The notes beneath the pieces were generated by a model, which was given only the letters and a program-made list of their open reading frames with translations, did no database searches and was not told the origin of the DNA. Of a stretch of 64,000 nt of DNA, positions 58,044 through 64,000 are shown in pieces. Numbering within the stretch: position 1 is the stretch's first letter; each line of letters opens with the position of its first letter. Position numbers and translations under genes: made by a program. Source of the DNA: Tritrichomonas musculus (lineage: Eukaryota > Parabasalia > Tritrichomonadida > Tritrichomonadidae); NCBI GenBank assembly GCA_039105265.1, contig JAPFFF010000019.1, positions 893,501 through 957,500 on the forward strand, written 5' to 3'.

Positions 58044-60517
58044 ATGATAACACCACCTAACTGGAGTGCAACTTCAACACGATTATTTTCAGGGCTTCAA
58101 ACTCCTAGTTCTATTTCCAAAACACCAAAAAAAGTAGCAACACCACGCACCGGATCAGATTCAGAAAATAGAACATGTTTTATTTCATTTATTGAAAATA
58201 TTTCTAGCAGAGAAGTTGGTGCTGCTGTTTTAAGAATATATCCTCCAATATTAACTCTATATCAATTTACAGACACAGCTTTATATACTCATTCAAGGCA
58301 TTTGATTGAAATATACACTCCAACTAAAGTGCTAGTTCCAGGAAATCTAACGACCAGCAAATCGCCTTTATCGCAAATGCTAAAAGATAACTCAAAAATT
58401 TCCGACGACAAAAAATCAGAATTAATCTATGATGAAAATGAATTTAATAATGTATATACAGTATGCGAAATTGCACGAGCAAGATTTTCAGATACAATTG
58501 GCTTATCTCTTTTATCAGAAATGTCAAATAATAATATTGTTGAAAATATTATTAATAATACTGACGACCAACTAATAAATCGATATTTGTGTATTTCTGC
58601 CTCTGCTGCTTGCATATTCTTCACCCAAACTGAATATAAAATTGATATAATGCCACATTCATTAAAAATACACTTTCAACCACTAGATGGACAATTAATG
58701 ATCGATCCAATTACACTAAGACAGTTTTCTATATTATCTGCTCCAATGTCTTCTACATATTCTTCTTTTGCCACCTGTTCATCCTCAATAGCTTCATCAA
58801 AATCAATAAAAAGCATATCAAACAGCAATCAGCAAATGTTCAGACTTATAACAAGCAAGAGAAATCTTTGTACTCCAACATTGTTCAATTTACTTGATAG
58901 ATGCTTTACACATTCAGGTGCAAGACTTTTAAGAACAAATTTGGCCGCACCACCAACACAAATTAAAGTCATACAAGAACGTCAAGAATTTGTTGCATTT
59001 ATTTCGATTTAATTGATATATTTTCAAGTATTGCTGATCTTGATCCTGTCATTACTTTTTTTGTAACAAAAGGAACAGCCAGAATTTTAGGATTGTCCAG
59101 CATAATTGATTCCCTCCAAAGACTTCTATGCAACTTAGATAAGGTTACCATTATGCATGACATTTTTTCGCAAATGAAATGCAGCTTAGCTCAAAAGATG
59201 GCAGAAACAATTGAAGGTACAGAATTCCAGAAAATAAATGACATAATATCAGACTTTTAAGAAAAAGATCCAGAAATTCACTGCGTTGCAGATACTTCAA
59301 AAACTGCCACTTCTTCTACGGTTCAATATGATTCATCAAGACAAATTTATGCTATTAAAACTGGTGTCCTCGGGATTTTAGATATAACAAGAAAAAGCTA
59401 TGAAAAGTCTTTATCAGAAATATTTGCTCATGCCAAAACTTTATCTGATAAATATGGCATGAAAATTAAAGTCAAGCACAACAAAAGTCGCAGATTTTAC
59501 TTTCAAATCAACAAGTCCCATCTTGAAAAAAGCAACAATTCGGGTAAAAACAGTGCTAAAAGTCAGAATTCTGTCTTGAATTCTGTTTTAGACACTATTG
59601 ATCAAATGGGCGTTTCACCTTCAGGTTATTTGATTCCACCAGAAATGATTCATGTTGCTGAAAATGCAAATTATGTCATTGGTACAACATTTGATCTTTT
59701 GCTTCTTAACAAAAAGAACCAAACAGTTCAAGAAGACTGTATATCTCTCACTCAAAAGTTTATTGAAGGTAAAATTGAAGAAATTCGACCATTTATTAAA
59801 GATATATATGAAGTTAGCGAAGTAATTGCCTTTATTGATTACCTTCTATCACTTACAACAGTTGAACGTGAATATGATTATTCGCAGCCTGAAATCACAA
59901 GTAATCAAATATTTGTACTAAGAAAAGCACGACATCCTATAATGGAGCAACTTATCTCATCCGAATTTGCCAAAAAAGTATCAGTGCTTTTACCAAATTC
60001 GGCACCCGATTCTAATGCAAAAGATCCGTCAAAATTTAATAATCGTAATGTTGTTACTTTTGTTCCTAATGATCTTGATCTAACAACAGCAAAGCCAATG
60101 ATTATCCTTAAAGGAGTGAACATGAGTGGTAAAACAACATTTTTGCAGATGGCAGTACAAACTTTAATAATGGCTCAATGTGGAAGTTTTGTTCCATGTG
60201 AAAAATGCGTAATGAGTCCATTTACTTCGGTTTTCACTAGAAGTGGTACTAATGATTCAATTGAAGGTAACGCATCTGCTTTTCTCGTTGAAATGAAAGA
60301 GATGAATCACATTATTTCTCTTGCAGATTCGACTTCTTTTATTGCAATTGATGAACCATGTGTCAGTACATCTGTGAGAGATGGAATCGGTCTTTCATTT
60401 GCATGCCTCGAAAAATTGATTTCTGCTCATTCTTTTGTCATTTGTTCAACACACTTTTGCGAACTTGAAAGCCTTTTGGATATCTACCCATGCGTCAGTC
60501 TCAAAGAAATTATATGA
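58044..60517 (+). pseudogene. MutS homologue MSH4-like gene, broken
   Basis: Three pieces of a MutS-family protein of MSH4 type lie in order. 58044-59012 holds the N-terminal and clamp start (FIENISSREVGAAVLRIYPP; RLLRTNLAAPPTQIKVIQER). At ~59000-59012 the frame shifts by one base, and coding continues (DLIDIFSSIADLDPVITFFV) until an in-frame TAA near 59261. The frame then runs on to 60517 (YAIKTGVLGILDITRKSYEK, as in MSH4 YAVRSNINEFLDIARRTY). The ATPase domain has GVNMSGKTT, but the Walker B/signature IDELGRGT is IDEPCVST. The end (STHFCELESLLDIYPCVS) lacks the usual ~60 C-terminal residues. MSH4-MSH5 stabilises meiotic crossovers, so this looks like a decaying paralogue or lost gene. Confidence 0.75.
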
Positions 60518-61197
60518 ATGATTCAGAATTGCAATTACTTTTTATCGAGAACTGTAATAGAATTGATATATACAAGTACTGTCCAAAATGTGGACAAATA
60601 AACGAACTAAAAGCCAAAATTCGCAAAGTTGAAAAATGTAAAGAAAATTTATTTATTCATCCAATTAATTTTCATTGGAAAATCTATTTAGAAATACCAG
60701 AAGAACAAAATTATGCAAGAAATTATACTGGAAATCTATTTGAAAAAATAGTTTTCGTATCTGGTTCTGTTTTAAGTCCAATAATGGGAATTACATGTAA
60801 TAATTTTATAGAATTGGCGATAAATCACGGATTCGAAACAATGACACTACTTTTACAAAAGTTCTTTTATCATTCATTATTTTTAATTGAAAGAGGATTT
60901 GATCGAATTTTTAGAATTTGCTTACCAAAAGGTTGTCAACTTCATTTTTTAAATTGGATTGCATTGCAAAATGTGTACGGATTCAGCTATGATATTATCA
61001 TTTCAGAAATACTAAATCGATATTGCCGTGATTCAGATGCAAGTATGGAAGAAGAAGATGAAGAAGAAGAAAATAAAAAAGAAGGAATATATTCAATTAC
61101 AAACTTACTAGGTCAAAAATTTTTCGAATCAAATAATAAAATATTTGGAAAGTCCACAAAAAAAAAAATTCAATCTAATATATACGAAGTCATTTAG
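60490..61197 (+). CDS. Unknown protein, 235 residues
   Basis: The frame starts at ATG 60490 inside the broken MSH4 (an ATG at 60514 is an alternative giving 227 residues). Features: a CPKCGQ motif (residues 30-35) that could be half of a zinc site, a middle region rich in Phe/Ile/Leu, an acidic stretch (MEEEDEEEEN) near 180, and a Lys-rich C-terminus. No family is recognised. It overlaps the MSH4 remnant, so it may use promoter sequence inside the dead gene. Gene status is likely because it is long and shows no simple-repeat origin. Confidence 0.55.
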   Translation: MRQSQRNYMNDSELQLLFIENCNRIDIYKYCPKCGQINELKAKIRKVEKCKENLFIHPINFHWKIYLEIPEEQNYARNYTGNLFEKIVFVSGSVLSPIMGITCNNFIELAINHGFETMTLLLQKFFYHSLFLIERGFDRIFRICLPKGCQLHFLNWIALQNVYGFSYDIIISEILNRYCRDSDASMEEEDEEEENKKEGIYSITNLLGQKFFESNNKIFGKSTKKKIQSNIYEVI

Positions 61198-62353
61198 ATT
61201 TTATAACGAATACTAATTATTCAATTACGGCAGTTATTTCGAACGATTTTTTTTAATGAGGTAATGAAGCTTTTTTTTTTTAATTCATGCTTCTTTTACT
61301 GGTTTAAAGTTGTATAGCTACTACCTTTGGTCTTAAAATATTAAATTTAAAAAAAAAAACGAGAAAAGATATAAATTTTTTTTTGATATAATGATAACGA
61401 CATTGAAAATAATATTATACCTTTTGTGTTCGATATTAGAAGTGATATATAAATATAATGCTATTTTCATGATAAGTTATAATCTTACATATAAGCATTT
61501 AAGAAGCAAATATCATGAACTGATTATCGAAAGAAACTGATTACAGAAAGATATTGATTACAGAAAGGTACTGATTATTGTCAGATACTGATTATTGTCA
61601 GATACTGATTACGGAAAGAAACTGATTATAGAGAGGTAATTATTACAGAAAGATACTGATTGCATAGAGATATTACGGATGAAAAAAAAAATTTACCGAA
61701 TATTCATATTAAATATATATTTTTTTTTTAGAAATAAAGAAATAATAAATTTCAGCATCCTTGTTAAATATAGTTTTAATACTTATGCATTTCATTACAT
61801 GACTTAAATTATCTTGAAATAAGATCCTCACTTTTTTAATTGATGAGATATTTTATATAATAATAATTTAGTTCATTTGTAATATTTAAATCATATATAT
61901 ATAAATGTATTTTGCATATTTTTTTATTAAAAATAAATTTTAAGTTTAAAGATATTTATGAAAAAAATTGTATAAGATTGATAATTCAAAAAGTTTACAT
62001 CCTTCTTTCAATAATTGAATTACAGAACTTTTTGAAATTAAATCCAAATTCATAAATTCAAGCGACGAATCCAATTTTTTTCAGCAATTTACTTGCCAAA
62101 GTCTAAAAAGAAAGTTGAGTTTCAATTATTTGGCCTAAACATGCAAACATCTTCCTTTATTTCAAAAATTTAGATTTGATAATTACTTTATTCTCAACAA
62201 ATCCTATCAAAAACAGAAAAAATATATCATTGGAGAGATTTCATTTAACATGAAAAGAGAATGTATGATTTATTAATTTGGATATCATATTTTTATTTTT
62301 TTTGATAAAAAAATAAAAATAGAAAAATCCTTCTTAATTATAAAACAACAAAA
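61198..62353. other. Intergenic region with 17-18-bp tandem repeat
   Basis: ~1.15 kb without ORFs. At ~61520-61670, eight or nine copies of an ACTGATTACAGAAAGAT-like unit (17-18 bp, with TATTGTCAGAT variants) occur. The remainder is AT-rich without motifs. Confidence 0.7.
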
Positions 62354-64000
62354 TTAAATTGCGATTGAAGAGTCTCCTTGTGTTGATGTTGTTGATTGAT
62401 TTCTCTTCTTGATTACAAGGAAGTAAACAAGTAAAGCAATGATAGCTGCTACGACTACAATACAAGCAATGACAATACCAGCGATTGCACCTCCACTTAA
62501 TTTGCTGCCTTTATCTTTCTTAGGTGGATCAGTTTTCTTAACAAGTAAATCGGTGTAAACACCATCATCTGTGCTATTAACGCATTGTGGAGATCCAAAT
62601 CCATTGCTATAATCATAACGACCTGCCAAATCTAAGCAGCTTTGATAGATTGCATCTTTATCATTATTTTCTTCATCTGTGAAGTGTGCAACCAAAAATT
62701 CTTCTTCTTCTTCTTCCTGTGTTTTAATATAATCACCTGAACTTATTGTGTCCATGAAAACCTTTTTAACTTTCTTGAAATCTGGGAATACGCCTTTAAC
62801 ACGATTTGCACGAATTGGGAAATGTCTTTGGTTAATTGTTCTGTTATATAAGAGCTTGATTTCTGCATTATCAACTGTTACATTTGGTTTGTCAAATGTT
62901 AATGTAGAAAGTAAACCAATGAATACTCTATCAAGTGAAACTTTTTCAACACTGATATCAGAACCACCTTCAAGGACAAGATTTGAACATTTCGTTTCAC
63001 CATTTTCAAGACCTTTCAAGGTTGTTTGACCAAATACTTGAACTTCATCAATTATAATTTCGGTGGCATTAGATTCGATAACTATACCTTTTGATTCACC
63101 GTCAGAGCTTCCTGATGGAACAATTTTACCAATTTCAATTGTGTTTGATTGTTCTGTTGAAACAATAGTGATTGTACCCATACCTGTGAGATCAATATTC
63201 TTACTGGAAGGTGGAATTGCAATACTTGTATCAGTACCAAATTCAACATTAAGATTGTCTACTTTAGGTGCAATAATTTGAACTGGGTCATCTGAACTTG
63301 TTCTTTGACCTAATTTCAATGAAACACTAGAAATATTTGCATTTTCTGGAACCATAACAATATCATTTTTTGCTGAAACTGATAATGTGTAAGTTACATC
63401 ATTCTGGAACTTATAGCCATCTGGATTAAATGTTAAATTAGTAGTTTCTACGCCTGCATTTTTTTCTACAAACATGCTATCAAAATCAACTGGCTTAGTT
63501 GGTAAAACAGGAGGAGGAGGTGGAACTGGTTCAATTGGTGGAAGGCATATCGAACCAACTAATTCATAACCAGGTTTGCAAGAGCATTGACCATTTATAG
63601 GATCTTTGTTAAAGTTACTGGCTTCATCGCATACATAGCATTGAATACGATTAGTATTGGAACAATTGGCGCAACCTACTATGTCAACGGTACATGCTTC
63701 TTCGGCTTCTTTAACGCATTGAGTTTTATCATGATTTGGCTTATTTCCTCCATCACAACTAATACATTGAAGATTTCCATTTAATTTAGTGCATTTATTG
63801 CAATCTTTAATTTGGTCGCATTTAATTGAAACACATTTTCCATCTTCTAATTCATATGTATCTGAGCAAGTAGCACAGTGTGTTTCATCTGCACAAAGGT
63901 GGCAATTTTCAATTGTTCCACCACCAACAGTAAGACATGAATATTGTTGGGCTGTTTTACACATGTTTTCATGTAAATGGTGTTCTGGTTCGGTTGGGCA
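62354..64000 (-). CDS. Type I surface membrane protein with Cys-rich ectodomain (5' end outside window)
   Basis: The frame is open from the stop at 62354 to the right edge; at least 548 residues are visible, and the N-terminus with any signal peptide lies outside. Residues ~1-160 are Cys-rich (CHLCADETHCATC, CNKCTKLNGNLQC, CSCKPGYELVGSIC), like furin/EGF-type repeats. Then comes PPPPP, and a ~330-residue Asn/Thr/Val-rich region with a beta-strand/beta-helix look. A transmembrane helix (GGAIAGIVIACIVVVAAIIA onward) follows near residue 505, then a short basic cytoplasmic tail (KKRNQSTTSTQGDSSIAI). The build matches surface proteins expanded in trichomonads and other luminal parasites, perhaps used for adhesion. 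Ligand unknown. Confidence 0.8.
   Translation of the reverse strand, partial: CPTEPEHHLHENMCKTAQQYSCLTVGGGTIENCHLCADETHCATCSDTYELEDGKCVSIKCDQIKDCNKCTKLNGNLQCISCDGGNKPNHDKTQCVKEAEEACTVDIVGCANCSNTNRIQCYVCDEASNFNKDPINGQCSCKPGYELVGSICLPPIEPVPPPPPVLPTKPVDFDSMFVEKNAGVETTNLTFNPDGYKFQNDVTYTLSVSAKNDIVMVPENANISSVSLKLGQRTSSDDPVQIIAPKVDNLNVEFGTDTSIAIPPSSKNIDLTGMGTITIVSTEQSNTIEIGKIVPSGSSDGESKGIVIESNATEIIIDEVQVFGQTTLKGLENGETKCSNLVLEGGSDISVEKVSLDRVFIGLLSTLTFDKPNVTVDNAEIKLLYNRTINQRHFPIRANRVKGVFPDFKKVKKVFMDTISSGDYIKTQEEEEEEFLVAHFTDEENNDKDAIYQSCLDLAGRYDYSNGFGSPQCVNSTDDGVYTDLLVKKTDPPKKDKGSKLSGGAIAGIVIACIVVVAAIIALLVYFLVIKKRNQSTTSTQGDSSIAI

Noticed and set aside
58044-60517. Spliceosomal introns explaining the breaks in the MSH4-like gene
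   Set aside because: A trial GT...AG excision at the first break gives a stop codon, and the second break is a plain in-frame TAA with coding sequence on both sides.

Overview
This is nuclear DNA of an AT-rich, intron-poor flagellated protist. The best fit is a trichomonad (Parabasalia), probably Tritrichomonas-like; this placement is an inference from gene content. Supporting signs are compact and almost intronless genes, very short 5' leaders, several TCA(C/T)(A/T) initiator-like sites just before start codons, a BTB-like/coiled-coil protein, many long coiled-coil and repeat proteins, flagellar/centrin genes together with actin-remodelling genes, and abundant MULE and pogo-type DNA transposons. 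About 23 host genes or gene remnants can be supported.

Layout. 1-2508: 5' part of a large coiled-coil gene (minus). 3077-4321: Kelch protein. 4477-13844: one large (9.4 kb) Mutator-like element with long near-identical inverted ends. Each end carries an array of ~122-bp tandem repeats (about 7 and 4 copies). Inside are a MULE transposase with a C-terminal homeodomain-like segment, a second ORF for a helical protein, and 21-bp minisatellites. 13906-21814: snapin-like protein, coiled-coil protein, AP-2 mu, and Sra1/PIR121 (CYFIP). 22248-30318: C1a-32/CLAMP-like flagellar protein, a 1264-residue protein built of 8-residue repeats, an RRM protein, and an ankyrin gene with a 39-nt intron. 30498-38586: Nap1/Hem, RRM-RD protein, BRO1 (ALIX-like) protein, centrin. 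38800-49859: NDR kinase, coiled coil, TMEM128-like membrane protein, acidic disordered protein, NT-C2 protein, BTB-like coiled coil. 50081-56797: two copies of a short palindromic MITE, each invaded by a different pogo-like transposon; one also holds an 87-bp MITE. 57356-60517: a rhomboid/UBAC2-like remnant and a broken MSH4. 60490-61197: unknown gene. 62354-64000: type I surface protein with a Cys-rich ectodomain, running off the right edge.

How genes relate. Sra1 and Nap1, the obligate heterodimer of the WAVE regulatory complex, lie 8.7 kb apart on the same strand. AP-2 mu, the snapin-like protein, the BRO1 protein and the NT-C2 protein point to endocytosis and endosome traffic. Centrin, the CLAMP protein and perhaps some of the coiled coils point to the flagellar cytoskeleton. 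There are no operons; each gene appears to have its own promoter. The right third (50-61 kb) is an accessory zone of transposons and decayed genes.
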